From positions 1 to 40,945 of the forward strand of contig JBBRNH010000044.1 of assembly GCA_038230415.1 (NCBI GenBank): a stretch of DNA of 40,945 nucleotides, written 5' to 3'. How positions within the stretch are numbered: position 1 is the first letter of the stretch; each line of letters starts with the position of its first letter. The translations under genes were made by a program, and so were the position numbers. A model generated the notes under the pieces. That model was not told the DNA's origin, did not search any database, and saw only the letters and a list, made by a program, of their open reading frames with translations. The stretch is from JBBRNH01 sp038230415 (GTDB lineage Bacteria; Bacteroidota; Bacteroidia; Cytophagales; Spirosomataceae). This document shows positions 1 through 9,945 of this stretch, piece after piece.

Positions 1-3000
1 ATCACTGTGGCCGTTGCCGGTAATGAAATCCGGGTGGCGGGCGGCACGTATTTACCAACAACCACGTTTGAATTTCCCTTTGGCGGCCCCTCGGCTGACC
101 CGCGCACGGCCACGTTTCTGATTCCGTCGGGGGTGGTGGTGAAGGGCGGCTACAATGCCGCCAACAACGCCGATTTATCACGAATAGGCGGCCCATCCAG
201 CACAACTCTGTCGGGCGATATTGGCACTGCCGGTGTCAATGGTGATAATGCCTACCATGTTGTGCTGTTTGTGGATGCTGCCCCAACCACCCAACTCGAC
301 GGTGTGGTGGTGACGCTGGGCAATGCCAACAAAGTTACTGAGGGGAGTACTATTGACCAGGATGGGGGCGGAATCTTGATCTACACACCCGGCCCTCCCG
401 CTGGGCCAGCGGTTCCGGGTGGGCGCGTGGCCGTTGCCGGCGAAAGCAGCCCTACCATCACCAACTGTCTGGTTACGAACAACAACGCCACAAAAGGGGG
501 TGGTGGTTTAGCGACGGTTGCCGCAACGTTTGGCGTTGTCAGCCCTACGGTTAGTGGCTGTATTTTTCAGAACAACGTCAGCGAACTGGGCGGGGCAGTT
601 TTGCTGGCCGGGCCAGGTACCCGAAGTCCCAGCATCCCCACGTTCACGAGTTGCATCTTCCAAAACAACCAGGGATACCAGGGCGGGGCAATGTATATCA
701 GCGCGAATAACAATACCACCCTGAAAAACTGCCTCATCACCGATAACAGTGCTGGTTTTCAGGGGGGCGGTGTTTACACCGAATCGGCAGGCCGACTGAC
801 AGCCATTAACTGCACCATCGCCAGTAATAATGTGGGTGACGGTAACGGGGGCGGTGTTTTCAACGCGCTGCCAGCGATTGGCCTGAGCGCACCCGCCGGC
901 ACGCTGATTATGCTGAACGGTATCATCTGGGGCAACACGGCCATCGGCGATAATGGCATCAGTAATACGGGTTCGTCAAACCTGACCTACTCCAACAATC
1001 AGGACGGACTCTCCGGCACGGGCAATATCAACAGTGACCCCTTATTTGCGGGCAGCACCAATTATCGGTTGCAGGATGGCAGCCCGTCTATAAATACGGG
1101 GAGTCCGGCCAGTACCACCGCAACAGTGTCGGCCACCGACCTTGACGGTACCAACCGGGTGCAGAACGGTCGTATTGACATGGGGCCGTATGAGCGGGTT
1201 ATTTCTCCCCCCGGTTCGCCAACGGTGTCGGGCGGTAGCAGCCAGACAACCTGTCAGTTTCAGGCAGAGTACACAATTTTTGCCAGTTGCCCGGCCAGCA
1301 GTACCGTCTCATTCATAGACGGATTTGGCAACGTAAGCCAGTATTCGCTATTTGTCGGAACAAGTTTACCCGGTGTTCAGAGTTACTCGGCCATCTGCAC
1401 TAATGCCAGCGGACTCACAAGTGCCACACCCATTACCGTTACGATTCTCGAAAAACCCGTTAATCCGCCCACCATCAGCTACAACCCGGTCAGTGGCAGC
1501 ATCACGGCGGGCGCGGGCGTAACCATCACCGCCGGTTGCGCCATTGGAAAGCCAGTCTGGAGCAATGCCAGCACGATGAACTCAGTGGTTACGCCGACAA
1601 CGGCGGGCGGGTATCCGTTCACCGTTTTTTGCCGCACCGCTCCCGGTTGTGAGGGGCCACAGGCTCCGGCTTCGGCAACGGTAGTATCTCCGCCGGTCAG
1701 CACCACCGTAGCCGACATTGCCCTGCCAAAAGTGGACGTGAGCCGCCGAACCCCCGCACCCGGCGAACGGGTTCGCTTCGTGACGCAGGTCGAAAATCAG
1801 GACACCAAACCGGCCACCAACATTGTGATCGGGATTCAGATGCCCGCCGGTTATGTGTATAGCACCGACAACAGCACCACTACTGACCCCACCTCAACCA
1901 CCTGGGCCACCACGCCCGTATCTGCCGGAACAACTTTCGATGCCGGGATGAACAAGGTGACGCAACGACTCGGAACGCTGGCCCCCGGTCAGCGCGTGCT
2001 GCTGTTTTTCTACGGTCTCGTACCGCCCACGCCAACGGTGGCAACGGCCTCGGATGCCAACAAATATTACGCCTACTGGGAAATCGAATCGGCAGATCAG
2101 CCCGATTCCGACAGTCCGCACGGCAACGGCTACTGCAACGGCGAAGACGACACCCAATCTATTGATATGCGGGTGAACGTACCAACCCGCGCAGCAAACG
2201 GGGCCGACGTTGAACTCTATAACAACCTCACGGTGAGCAATTTAATGCCCGCCCAGAACGAGGTTATTACCGTGAACGCCGGGATTTTCAATAATCAGGG
2301 GCCGTTGATAGCCACCAACGTTATTACCCGGTTCGCGCTGCCGTTGAGCCTGAGTTTTGCCGGGTCAACCACTGCTGATGTCAGTTATGACCCGGCCACG
2401 CGCACCGTAACGCTCACCGCAGCGAGTATCGCCGTGAACGCCACCAAACCATTCGGCTTCCGGGTGCGGGTGCTGGCCGCAAGTGGCACTAAGATTGACG
2501 TGCGGGGCGAAATAAAATCGTCGGATCAGTTCGACCATGATTCCGTGTTCGGTAACGAACTCTGCAATAACTATGACGACGACAGCGACATGAAAACGCT
2601 GACCGTAGCGGGTGTGCTGCCACCCGTCACTAACCCCAACAACTTTACGATGACGCAGCCGACCTACAACTGCGGCACGGGCGTTATTATCTTCAACACC
2701 ACCGGGGGCGACGGGTCGGCTATCACCTTCACCGCCGTCGGCGTGTCGCGTCCGGGCAACACGGGCAACGTCGGCACCGTAGAACCGGGGCTACGGAGTG
2801 ACCCTAAGCCGTTGATTATCAGTGCCACACAAAGTGGCGTAACGGTGGGCTACACGTTTGATTTTGCCGCTTTCTGCGCCGGTGGCACCACCAACCCGCC
2901 CGCGCCCAACCAACCGCCGGTCGCGCCCGCTTTTGGTAATCTGGGGGCAATGGTTGGCACCGCCTTCAACGTTACAGTGCCTGCTTTCTCTGATCCCAAC

Positions 3001-4293
3001 GGTGATCTGCTGACCTATTCAGGGACTGTTGTTCCGGCCAATGGGCTGACGTTTAACCCGGCGAACCGGCTCATCAGCGGCACCCCCTCGGCAACGGGCG
3101 TGAGCAGCGTCACCGTTACGGCTACCGATACAGGCGGATTATCGGCCAACCTGATTTTTACCATCACCGTTATACCAGCAGCCACACCCCCTGTTGCCGG
3201 CACCGGCCTGGCATTGGTGGCCCCGGCTTACAACTGCATCACGGGCGCATTTACATTCAGCACAACGGGTGGCAACGGCTCGGCGGTTGAATATCAGGCT
3301 ATTGGTATCGTTGGCTGGACGCAGACTGCGGGTCCCTATACGGTTCGTCCGGCTCAGGATGCCCAGCCCTTTACGTTGCGGGCGCGGTATGTGGGGCAAC
3401 CCGGTAGTGAAGTGACCTACACCTGGGATTCAAAAGCCGCCTGTGTCAGCACCCCGCCAACGGCTAATTCGGCTCCGGTGGCTCCATCGGTCGGGCCGCA
3501 GTCAGCAACGGCAGGCGTGGCGTTCGCTTTCACGGTGCCAGCCTTCACCGACCCGAATGGCGACGTGCTGAACTACTCGGCTACCGGGCTACCGGGTACG
3601 GGGCTATCCTTCAACACCACCAGCCGCATCATCAGCGGTGTGCCGAGCCAGTCGGGAACGATAAACGTGACGGTTACGGCTACTGACCCCGGCTTGTTGT
3701 CGGCGCAGGTTTCATTTGCGATTGCCGTCAGTGCCAACCCGGTCAGTGGTTCGGTTTCGCCGGTGCTGACACTCGTGGCTCCGGCCTACAACTGCACAAC
3801 GGGTGTATTTACGTTCAGCGCAACGGGCGGCAACGGGTCAGCCATCGAGTACCGGGCGGTGGGCATCACCAACTGGACCACCACTGCCGGGCCGTTCACG
3901 GTGCGCCCGGCTGCCGACGCGCAACCATTTCTGCTTCAGGCCCGGTATGTGGGGCAGCCCGGCAGTGAAGTAACCTACACCTGGGATTTCCGGGCGGTTT
4001 GCGGTTCGCCGAGACTGTCGGCAATCGAACCCCGGTTAGAGTTGTCGGTGCGGGTGTTGGGCAACCCCGTTGCGGGCGAGAGCGTGATGGTTGAGGTACG
4101 GGGTGCCGAAGGCCAATCACTCCTGTTCCGGGTAGTTGATGCTCAGGGTCAGGTTGTCAGCGAAACCCGAATCCGACGGGCCGATGCCGTTGACGAGCAG
4201 CAACTTAAGCTGGGGCGTAGCGCGGGCCTGTACCTGTTGCAAATCAGCACACCCACGCAGACGAAAACCATGCGCGTCCTGAAAATGGAATAA
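1..4293 (+). CDS. T9SS-secreted beta-helix / DUF11 / Ig-like multidomain surface protein (5' partial)
   Basis: The frame is open from base 1, so the true start lies upstream; 1430 residues are visible. In order I see: a right-handed parallel beta-helix with Asn/Gly-rich rungs (about 1-340) ending in a choice-of-anchor-Q-like tail (YRLQDGSPSINTG, then IDMGPYE); Ig-like segments (about 400-560); two DUF11-type repeats (about 567-720 and 729-870), each with an acidic D-x-D-S...GN motif; three copies of a Cys-bounded module (about 881-962, 1069-1150, 1255-1336); two putative-Ig He_PIG/cadherin-like domains between those (about 972-1057 and 1155-1245); and a C-terminal T9SS type A sorting domain (about 1340-1430) with GLYLLQISTPTQTKTMRVLK. 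Proteins of this build are exported by the type IX system and released or anchored at the surface. The beta-helix may bind or cleave polysaccharide, but I see no catalytic signature. The next gene encodes a protein with a very similar C-terminus, suggesting a paralogous tail. Confidence 0.85.
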   Translation: MTVAVAGNEIRVAGGTYLPTTTFEFPFGGPSADPRTATFLIPSGVVVKGGYNAANNADLSRIGGPSSTTLSGDIGTAGVNGDNAYHVVLFVDAAPTTQLDGVVVTLGNANKVTEGSTIDQDGGGILIYTPGPPAGPAVPGGRVAVAGESSPTITNCLVTNNNATKGGGGLATVAATFGVVSPTVSGCIFQNNVSELGGAVLLAGPGTRSPSIPTFTSCIFQNNQGYQGGAMYISANNNTTLKNCLITDNSAGFQGGGVYTESAGRLTAINCTIASNNVGDGNGGGVFNALPAIGLSAPAGTLIMLNGIIWGNTAIGDNGISNTGSSNLTYSNNQDGLSGTGNINSDPLFAGSTNYRLQDGSPSINTGSPASTTATVSATDLDGTNRVQNGRIDMGPYERVISPPGSPTVSGGSSQTTCQFQAEYTIFASCPASSTVSFIDGFGNVSQYSLFVGTSLPGVQSYSAICTNASGLTSATPITVTILEKPVNPPTISYNPVSGSITAGAGVTITAGCAIGKPVWSNASTMNSVVTPTTAGGYPFTVFCRTAPGCEGPQAPASATVVSPPVSTTVADIALPKVDVSRRTPAPGERVRFVTQVENQDTKPATNIVIGIQMPAGYVYSTDNSTTTDPTSTTWATTPVSAGTTFDAGMNKVTQRLGTLAPGQRVLLFFYGLVPPTPTVATASDANKYYAYWEIESADQPDSDSPHGNGYCNGEDDTQSIDMRVNVPTRAANGADVELYNNLTVSNLMPAQNEVITVNAGIFNNQGPLIATNVITRFALPLSLSFAGSTTADVSYDPATRTVTLTAASIAVNATKPFGFRVRVLAASGTKIDVRGEIKSSDQFDHDSVFGNELCNNYDDDSDMKTLTVAGVLPPVTNPNNFTMTQPTYNCGTGVIIFNTTGGDGSAITFTAVGVSRPGNTGNVGTVEPGLRSDPKPLIISATQSGVTVGYTFDFAAFCAGGTTNPPAPNQPPVAPAFGNLGAMVGTAFNVTVPAFSDPNGDLLTYSGTVVPANGLTFNPANRLISGTPSATGVSSVTVTATDTGGLSANLIFTITVIPAATPPVAGTGLALVAPAYNCITGAFTFSTTGGNGSAVEYQAIGIVGWTQTAGPYTVRPAQDAQPFTLRARYVGQPGSEVTYTWDSKAACVSTPPTANSAPVAPSVGPQSATAGVAFAFTVPAFTDPNGDVLNYSATGLPGTGLSFNTTSRIISGVPSQSGTINVTVTATDPGLLSAQVSFAIAVSANPVSGSVSPVLTLVAPAYNCTTGVFTFSATGGNGSAIEYRAVGITNWTTTAGPFTVRPAADAQPFLLQARYVGQPGSEVTYTWDFRAVCGSPRLSAIEPRLELSVRVLGNPVAGESVMVEVRGAEGQSLLFRVVDAQGQVVSETRIRRADAVDEQQLKLGRSAGLYLLQISTPTQTKTMRVLKME

Positions 4294-4316
4294 CCCGGCG
4301 GGGGTAAATCGGTAAA

Positions 4317-4363
4317 AAAACGGGTGGCTAACGGCGAAATTCGCCAATTTAGCCACCCGTTTT
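4317..4363 (+). terminator. Rho-independent terminator after the first T9SS gene
   Basis: A 15-bp stem (aaaacgggtggctaa / ttagccacccgtttt) has a smaller ggcgaa/ttcgcc hairpin inside its loop. The right arm ends in a short T run. It sits 24 bases after the stop codon and separates the two T9SS cargo genes transcriptionally. Confidence 0.75.
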
Positions 4364-4396
4364 CATGCAAATTCTGACAAACTGCACCAACGTCTC

Positions 4397-6874
4397 ATGC
4401 AAAAAATATCGTTTCTCCATAGTCTCTGGCTGTTCGCGCTGGTTTTTACGGCCTTGCCGTTGATGGCGCAGGTGCATACCCGGCGGATGCCATCCGGTGC
4501 CGCGCTGTCGGGATATGGGTTGCTGGCAACGCACCAGAACGCGCCCGTTCTGACCCTCGACCCGGTTGATACAGCCCCATTATTGGCGCAGGACGAACAA
4601 CAGGCCAAACAGGGCTACCCGTATCGGTTTGGCGTGAGCCGGGCGGTTTCGATAGACGTGATGCAGACCGCCAGCCAGACTATTTCGGGCAGTAACCGGG
4701 TGCTGCAATACCGCATCAACGCCCCCGGAGCGCAATCGTTGAACCTGATTTTCAGTCAGTTACGCCTGGCCGAGGGTGCGAAACTGTACCTCTATAATCC
4801 GGGCAAAACGATCATCATCGGCCCCATCGAAGCACGGCACAATCTGGCAACGGGCGACTATTGGACGGACCTGCTCGAAGACAGCCAACTGATTATCGAG
4901 CTTCACGAGCCACTTACCGCCCCCGCACCGAGCCAATTGGCTCTCTCCAGCGTGATCTATGGCTACCGCAAAACGGGCAAAGCCTTTGGCAACGCCGGCA
5001 CCTGCCACCCAAACATGGCCTGTTACCCCGATTATCAGCCGCAGGGCGATGGCGTAGTACTGATTCTACTCGACAATGCTACCCGACTTTGCAGCGGTTC
5101 GGTGGTGAACAACACCCGGCAGTCGTTCCGATCCTACATCCTGTCGGCGTTTCATTGCGTTGATCTGTCGTCGCCGTTTGGTATGCTCGACGGTGGGGAG
5201 ATTGCCCAGGCCCAGAACTGGCTGATTCGGTTTCAGTACCAAAGCCCCACCTGTACGCCTTCGCAGGAAGATAATGACGTAATCACGCTCAACGGCAGCA
5301 CGTTCCGGGCGGGCTACGCCAACTCTGATTTCGCCCTGCTCGAACTCAACCAGCAACTGCCCGACGAAACCAATGCCACGTTTCTCGGCTGGAACCGGGA
5401 CGAGACCACCACCGGCAACAACGCTGCGATTCACCATCCCTACGGCGACGTTAAAAAAATCTCGTTCACCAACGCCGACACCCAGGTTTCGGGCTACGAT
5501 GTTTTTGGCACGACGGGGGCAACCGACCACCTGATCTCGTTTTGGGGTAATCTGGGGGCCACCGATCCCGGTTCGTCGGGGTCGCCGTTGTTAGATGGTA
5601 ACCGGCGCGTGGTGGGCCAACTGCACGGCGGGCCATCCTACTGCGGGGCCACCGGCGATGCCCTGCGCGATTATTACGGACGGTTTTTTACGTCCTGGAC
5701 GGGCGGTAACGCACCCGATATGCGCCTGAGTAACTGGCTCGACCCCAATAACACGCCCCAACTCACCACCGACGGAGCCAAACCCGCCGTCAGCGGCCCG
5801 GCATCAGTAGCGGGTTCAGGAACATTCTCGCTCAACAGCGGCCCGGCCACTGCTGTTACCTGGGCCATTGCGGGTGGTTCGGGCGTGGTTACGCCGGTAT
5901 CGGGCAGTGGCAACACAGCCAGTTTGTCGGCGTTGGCGAGTGGTTCCTCGCTCACGATAACGTTCAGTATCAACGATGGGCAAGCCTACCCGATTCAGTT
6001 TTCGCGGGCGTTTGCCGTTGATATCACCACGCCCACAACCACCGGATTCGCCCTCACGCAGCCGACATACACTTGCCAGACGGGGGCCATTGCGTTCAAC
6101 ACAACGGGCGGAGACGGTTCGGCGATTACATACACGGCAGTGGGCATCAGCCGAACCGCCCTCACCAATGCCACCGGAACCGTGGAGCCGGGCCTTCGCG
6201 CCGACCCCAAACCGTTGGTGATTCAGGCTACACAAAGCGGTATCAGAGCTACGGTAGTGTTTGATTTTGCTGCGTTTTGTTCCGGGAATACCAGCACACC
6301 ACCGACCCCGCCAATTTCATCAACAACCGGCTGTGGCAGTCCGGCCAGCACATTCGGTCAGCCACTTATGCTGCAAACGCCTGTTTATGAGTGTGTTACG
6401 GGCCAGCTTACGTTCATCACTAACGGGGGCAACGGCAGCGAGGTCACGTATTTTGGCATTGGCATAACGGCCCCGACCACCAATTGCCGGGTCAGGATTG
6501 ATGCCAATAACACCGACAACAACCTGTACATCCTGCAAGCCACGCAAAACGGCGTTACGGCGGTGTTGCCCTGGGTGCGGCCCTGTTCCAGTCTGCGGCA
6601 AGGGGCTGATTCAGAGACAGAACTGACCGTGATCGTGCAGGAAAACCCCGCTTCCGGCGCAACGCTTACCGCCGACATTCGCGGGGCCGACGGGCAGCCG
6701 TTGCTGCTGCAACTCCGCGATGCAACCGGACGATTGATTGATGAACAACACTGCCCACGTGCCGGATTGCTCGAAACGAAGCAGTTACTATTAGGCAGTT
6801 CGGCGGGGTTGTATCTGTTGCGGGTTAGTACGCCCACGCAAACCAAAACCGTGCGGGTGTTGCGGGCGCGGTGA
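4397..6874 (+). CDS. T9SS-secreted trypsin-like serine endopeptidase (lysyl endopeptidase-like)
   Basis: This 825-residue protein begins with a Sec signal peptide ending near LPLMAQ. The chymotrypsin-fold domain (about 190-465) carries the expected triad: His253 in SAFHC, Asp311 in NSDFALLEL and Ser394 in GSSGSP. Nearby cysteines (GTCHP, MACYP, RLCSGS) match the lysyl-endopeptidase/S1-like family found in Bacteroidota. After it come a short Ig-like spacer, two copies of the Cys-bounded module (about 549-630 and 655-732) also seen in the upstream protein, and a T9SS type A sorting domain (about 745-825, ending GLYLLRVSTPTQTKTVRVL). The likely role is an extracellular protease exported across the outer membrane by T9SS. 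Lys specificity is family inference, not shown here. The start was chosen because the signal peptide begins at this ATG. Confidence 0.85.
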   Translation: MQKISFLHSLWLFALVFTALPLMAQVHTRRMPSGAALSGYGLLATHQNAPVLTLDPVDTAPLLAQDEQQAKQGYPYRFGVSRAVSIDVMQTASQTISGSNRVLQYRINAPGAQSLNLIFSQLRLAEGAKLYLYNPGKTIIIGPIEARHNLATGDYWTDLLEDSQLIIELHEPLTAPAPSQLALSSVIYGYRKTGKAFGNAGTCHPNMACYPDYQPQGDGVVLILLDNATRLCSGSVVNNTRQSFRSYILSAFHCVDLSSPFGMLDGGEIAQAQNWLIRFQYQSPTCTPSQEDNDVITLNGSTFRAGYANSDFALLELNQQLPDETNATFLGWNRDETTTGNNAAIHHPYGDVKKISFTNADTQVSGYDVFGTTGATDHLISFWGNLGATDPGSSGSPLLDGNRRVVGQLHGGPSYCGATGDALRDYYGRFFTSWTGGNAPDMRLSNWLDPNNTPQLTTDGAKPAVSGPASVAGSGTFSLNSGPATAVTWAIAGGSGVVTPVSGSGNTASLSALASGSSLTITFSINDGQAYPIQFSRAFAVDITTPTTTGFALTQPTYTCQTGAIAFNTTGGDGSAITYTAVGISRTALTNATGTVEPGLRADPKPLVIQATQSGIRATVVFDFAAFCSGNTSTPPTPPISSTTGCGSPASTFGQPLMLQTPVYECVTGQLTFITNGGNGSEVTYFGIGITAPTTNCRVRIDANNTDNNLYILQATQNGVTAVLPWVRPCSSLRQGADSETELTVIVQENPASGATLTADIRGADGQPLLLQLRDATGRLIDEQHCPRAGLLETKQLLLGSSAGLYLLRVSTPTQTKTVRVLRAR

Positions 6875-6923
6875 AAACCAAACCCGCTCACACGGCGTTC
6901 TTTAGTCAAATACACGCCCTGTT

Positions 6924-8009
6924 ATGCTCAAAACGGCCCAAATAAAAACTACCCGTACTTTTTCTGATGATCTGCTGACGCGCTGTCGGCAACAGGGCGA
7001 CCCGCCCGCCGATGCCGTGATTGCCGCCGTGATGGACGCGGGCGGGCGCGACGGCTTGGGCCGGTTTATGCAGTGGTTAGGTGATAATACCGATTTTTCG
7101 ATTGACTCCCAACTGCCTGTTATTCAGGAATTTTTTACCCAGTATGCCCAACTGCCACCCTGGGCCGATGCCGTGCGGATGCAACGCGGACGGGCATTTT
7201 TCCAGCGAAATGCCGGGCTGATCGGGTTGTCGCTTGGCACGTGTTCGTTGCCCTACACCTACCTCGGTGCCGATGGCGTTCGGGTGCTGTGGATGACCGA
7301 GCGTATCAAAAACGACACCGCCCGCCGGTTGCAGGAAACCGGCGAATGGGTCTTTGCCGTGAATGACCCTAAAAACTGGCTGACCACATCTGACCCCGAA
7401 ACCACACTGCCGGGCGCGTCATTGGCGGTGGTTTATACGCTGAAAATCAGGCTCATCCACGCGGCTGTGCGCCAGTATGTGCTGAGTTCGGGGCGATGGG
7501 ATATGGCCTGGGGCTACCCCGTTAATCAGGAAGACATGGCCGGCACAAACCTGTCGTTTTCGTACATCGTGCTGCGGGCCTTGCGGAAAATGGACGTGCC
7601 GCTCACCGAACAGGAACAGGAAGACTACCTGCACCACATCAACGTGGTGGGCTGGCTCAACGGCGTGACCGACGACCTGATTGCCCACAACCTCCGCGAA
7701 GCCTTTCACCTCGACCGCGCCATCGCCCGGCGGCAGTTTCAGGAATCGGAAGGCGGGCGCGGCCTGACCAACGCCCTGCTTAATGCCGTTGCCCAGATTG
7801 CCGGAACCGCCAATGCGGGTAAACCGGGTGGGCAACCGGCCATCAGCCCCGAACAGGCCCGCAACTTTGCCGCCGGACAGATGCGTTTTTTGCTCGGCGA
7901 TCAGTACGCCAACTGGCTCGGCATACCCAACGCGCCCCTCGAAAAACGGTTGACGAGCTTAGTTACCCGCCTGCCGATTTTCTCCCGGCTGATGCCAACA
8001 ATCCGATGA
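6924..8009 (+). CDS. Oxygenase MpaB family protein (DUF2236)
   Basis: The 361-residue protein has no signal peptide. It matches the MpaB/DUF2236 family of heme b oxygenases, which includes rubber oxygenase Lcp. Recognisable features are the helical core starting at RGRAFFQRNAGLIGLSLGT, the TERIKNDTARRLQETGEWV segment, and RLIHAAVRQYVLSSGRWD, where His179 is the likely axial heme ligand region. The motif WGYPVNQEDMAGTNLSFSY is also typical. Its substrate cannot be read from sequence. The stop codon overlaps the mnmE start (ATGA), so the two genes are probably translationally coupled even though no functional link is obvious. Confidence 0.75.
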   Translation: MLKTAQIKTTRTFSDDLLTRCRQQGDPPADAVIAAVMDAGGRDGLGRFMQWLGDNTDFSIDSQLPVIQEFFTQYAQLPPWADAVRMQRGRAFFQRNAGLIGLSLGTCSLPYTYLGADGVRVLWMTERIKNDTARRLQETGEWVFAVNDPKNWLTTSDPETTLPGASLAVVYTLKIRLIHAAVRQYVLSSGRWDMAWGYPVNQEDMAGTNLSFSYIVLRALRKMDVPLTEQEQEDYLHHINVVGWLNGVTDDLIAHNLREAFHLDRAIARRQFQESEGGRGLTNALLNAVAQIAGTANAGKPGGQPAISPEQARNFAAGQMRFLLGDQYANWLGIPNAPLEKRLTSLVTRLPIFSRLMPTIR

Positions 8010-9376
8010 TTGCCGACCCCATTGTTGCCCTGGCTACGGCTTCCGGCGTGGGAGCCATTGCCGTTGTCCGGGTGTCGGGCGCGGGCAGTGTTGAGTTGAC
8101 GAACCGGGTTTTTCGTGGGAAAGACCTCACCACGCAGCCCGGCCATACGGTTCATTTTGGCACCCTGCGCGACGGGCATGATGCCGTGATTGACGAAGTG
8201 CTGGTGACGGTGTTTCGCAGTCCGCGTTCGTTCACCAAAGAAGATGCCGTTGAGATTTCGTGTCACGGCTCCGATTATATCGTGCGGCAGATTCTGGCGC
8301 GGCTCGTTCAGGCGGGGGCGCGGCTGGCCCGCCCCGGCGAGTTTACGCTGCGGGCCTTCCTGAACGGGCAGTTCGATCTGGTGCAGGCCGAGGCCGTTGC
8401 CGACCTGATTGCGGCTGATTCTGCCGCCAGCCATCAGGCCGCGCTGACGCAGTTGCGGGGCGGTTTCTCGAAACAACTCAAAGCCCTGCGTCAGCAACTG
8501 ATTGATTTTGTGGCCCTTGTGGAACTTGAACTCGATTTTGGCGAAGAAGACGTGGCCTTTGCCAACCGCGCCCAACTCCGGCAACTCATCACCGACATTC
8601 GGGCCGTGCTGCGCCCGCTTATCGAGTCATTTTCGGCGGGGAACGCCATCAAAAACGGGGTCGCGACGGTGATTATCGGCAAGCCCAACGCTGGCAAATC
8701 AACATTGCTGAACGCCCTGCTGAACGAAGAAAATGCGATTGTCTCCGAGATTCCCGGCACTACGCGAGACGTAATCGAGGATGAGCTATTCATCGAAGGC
8801 ATTCGGTTTCGGCTCATTGATACGGCGGGCCTGCGCCACACAACTGACACCATTGAGGCCATCGGTGTGGCCCGAACCCATCAGCAAATCGAGAAAGCCG
8901 CGCTGGTGATTTACCTCTTCGATGCCGCCGAAACGACCGTTGCCGACGTGCAGGCCGTTGCTGACGACCTGCGCCAACGCGGTATCTCTTATTTGTTGGT
9001 TGCCAATAAAACGGATAAACTATCTGACGATGAAATCACCCGTTGGCAGGTAGCCATCAACGATCAACTCATTCACATTCAGGCTAATACCGGCTCAGGG
9101 TTAGACGAACTCCGGGCGCGGCTCGTTGGGTTTGTGCGGCAGGGCATTGCCAACCCCGATGCTGCCTTGGTCACCAATGCCCGGCACCATCAGCACCTCA
9201 TCGGCACCGACGAAGCTCTGGCCCGCGCCTTGGCCGGTCTGGCCGCCAACGTCACCGCCGACTGGCTGGCAATGGACCTGCGCGAATCGTTGCGCGAACT
9301 GGGTGCTATCACAGGAGAAATTACAAGCGAAGATTTATTAGATTCGATCTTCTCGCGGTTTTGTATTGGCAAATGA
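8006..9376 (+). CDS. mnmE: tRNA uridine-5-carboxymethylaminomethyl(34) synthesis GTPase MnmE
   Basis: The 456-residue length is that of the family. The N-terminal formyl-THF-binding domain (about 1-120) begins IVALATASGVGAIAVVRVSG. A helical domain is interrupted by a G domain with G1 GKPNAGKS (225-232), G3 DTAG (272-275) and G4 NKTD (334-337). The protein ends in the diagnostic C-terminal FCIGK with catalytic Cys453. With MnmG it installs the cmnm5 group on U34 of tRNAs reading NNA/NNG codons, in the cytoplasm. The start overlaps the preceding oxygenase stop by four bases. Identification is secure. Confidence 0.97.
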   Translation: MIADPIVALATASGVGAIAVVRVSGAGSVELTNRVFRGKDLTTQPGHTVHFGTLRDGHDAVIDEVLVTVFRSPRSFTKEDAVEISCHGSDYIVRQILARLVQAGARLARPGEFTLRAFLNGQFDLVQAEAVADLIAADSAASHQAALTQLRGGFSKQLKALRQQLIDFVALVELELDFGEEDVAFANRAQLRQLITDIRAVLRPLIESFSAGNAIKNGVATVIIGKPNAGKSTLLNALLNEENAIVSEIPGTTRDVIEDELFIEGIRFRLIDTAGLRHTTDTIEAIGVARTHQQIEKAALVIYLFDAAETTVADVQAVADDLRQRGISYLLVANKTDKLSDDEITRWQVAINDQLIHIQANTGSGLDELRARLVGFVRQGIANPDAALVTNARHHQHLIGTDEALARALAGLAANVTADWLAMDLRESLRELGAITGEITSEDLLDSIFSRFCIGK

Positions 9377-9423
9377 CCTCACGTATCAACCTTGCCTTTG
9401 TGACGTTCTTAAACGGTATAGAA

Positions 9424-9609
9424 ATGAAGGTTGGCGCAATAATCAGGGTGATTGAAGAAGATGGCTGGGCTTTTCACAGTCAAAAAGGTAGCCACCGGCA
9501 ATTCACACACGGGGTCAAAACGGGCCGGGTTACGGTTCCCGGCAAGTTAAGTAAAGACCTTTCGATTGGCTTAGAACGAAGTATTTTAAAACAGGCCGGA
9601 CTTCTGTAA
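9424..9609 (+). CDS. hicA: HicA-type mRNA interferase toxin
   Basis: Using the ATG at 9424 gives 61 residues, the standard HicA size, starting MKVGAIIRVIEEDGW. The double-stranded-RNA-binding-like fold is recognisable: QKGSHRQF holds the catalytic His24, followed by GRVTVPGKLSKDLSIG and a C-terminal SILKQAGL helix. HicA toxins cleave mRNA and are neutralised by the adjacent HicB. The frame stays open upstream into the end of mnmE, but those extra residues do not resemble HicA. The gene lies 47 bases after mnmE and 23 bases before hicB (toxin first, the usual order). Confidence 0.93.
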   Translation: MKVGAIIRVIEEDGWAFHSQKGSHRQFTHGVKTGRVTVPGKLSKDLSIGLERSILKQAGLL

Positions 9610-9632
9610 GTGCAGCCAAAACTCAAACAGTG

Positions 9633-9902
9633 ATGGAAAAATATTTGGTCTTAATTCAGAAAGCCCCCGGTAATTATGGGGCTTATTCGCCGGATGTATT
9701 GGGTTGCGTGGCCGTTGGCGATACGGTTGAAGAAACGATTAAATCGTTTCACGAGGCTTTATCCTTCCATTTTGAGGGTATGGCAGAAGACGGGGACGAA
9801 CTGCCAACGCCCAATGGGTTGCAGCATTGGCTGAACGAAGGCGAAATTTCTGATTCCGATATTTTGGCCTTTGTCGCTGTTGAGATGCCGGCTTTTGCCT
9901 GA
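9633..9902 (+). CDS. hicB: HicB-like antitoxin
   Basis: The 89-residue protein begins MEKYLVLIQKAPGNYGAYSPDV and continues GCVAVGDTVEETIKSFHEAL, the hallmark of the HicB partial-RNase-H fold that binds and blocks HicA. An in-frame GTG immediately precedes the chosen ATG and would add one residue. I see no C-terminal ribbon-helix-helix or HTH domain; the tail (about 60-89) is short and acidic, so DNA-binding autoregulation is not evident from sequence. It is paired with the upstream toxin gene. Confidence 0.9.
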   Translation: MEKYLVLIQKAPGNYGAYSPDVLGCVAVGDTVEETIKSFHEALSFHFEGMAEDGDELPTPNGLQHWLNEGEISDSDILAFVAVEMPAFA

Positions 9903-9945
9903 TTGGTACTCTGACCAATAAACCGAATAAAGCCGCAAACTGATC

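Noticed and set aside
5066..5530. Minus-strand open frame within the protease gene
   Set aside because: High-GC antisense shadow; the plus strand carries a full catalytic triad.
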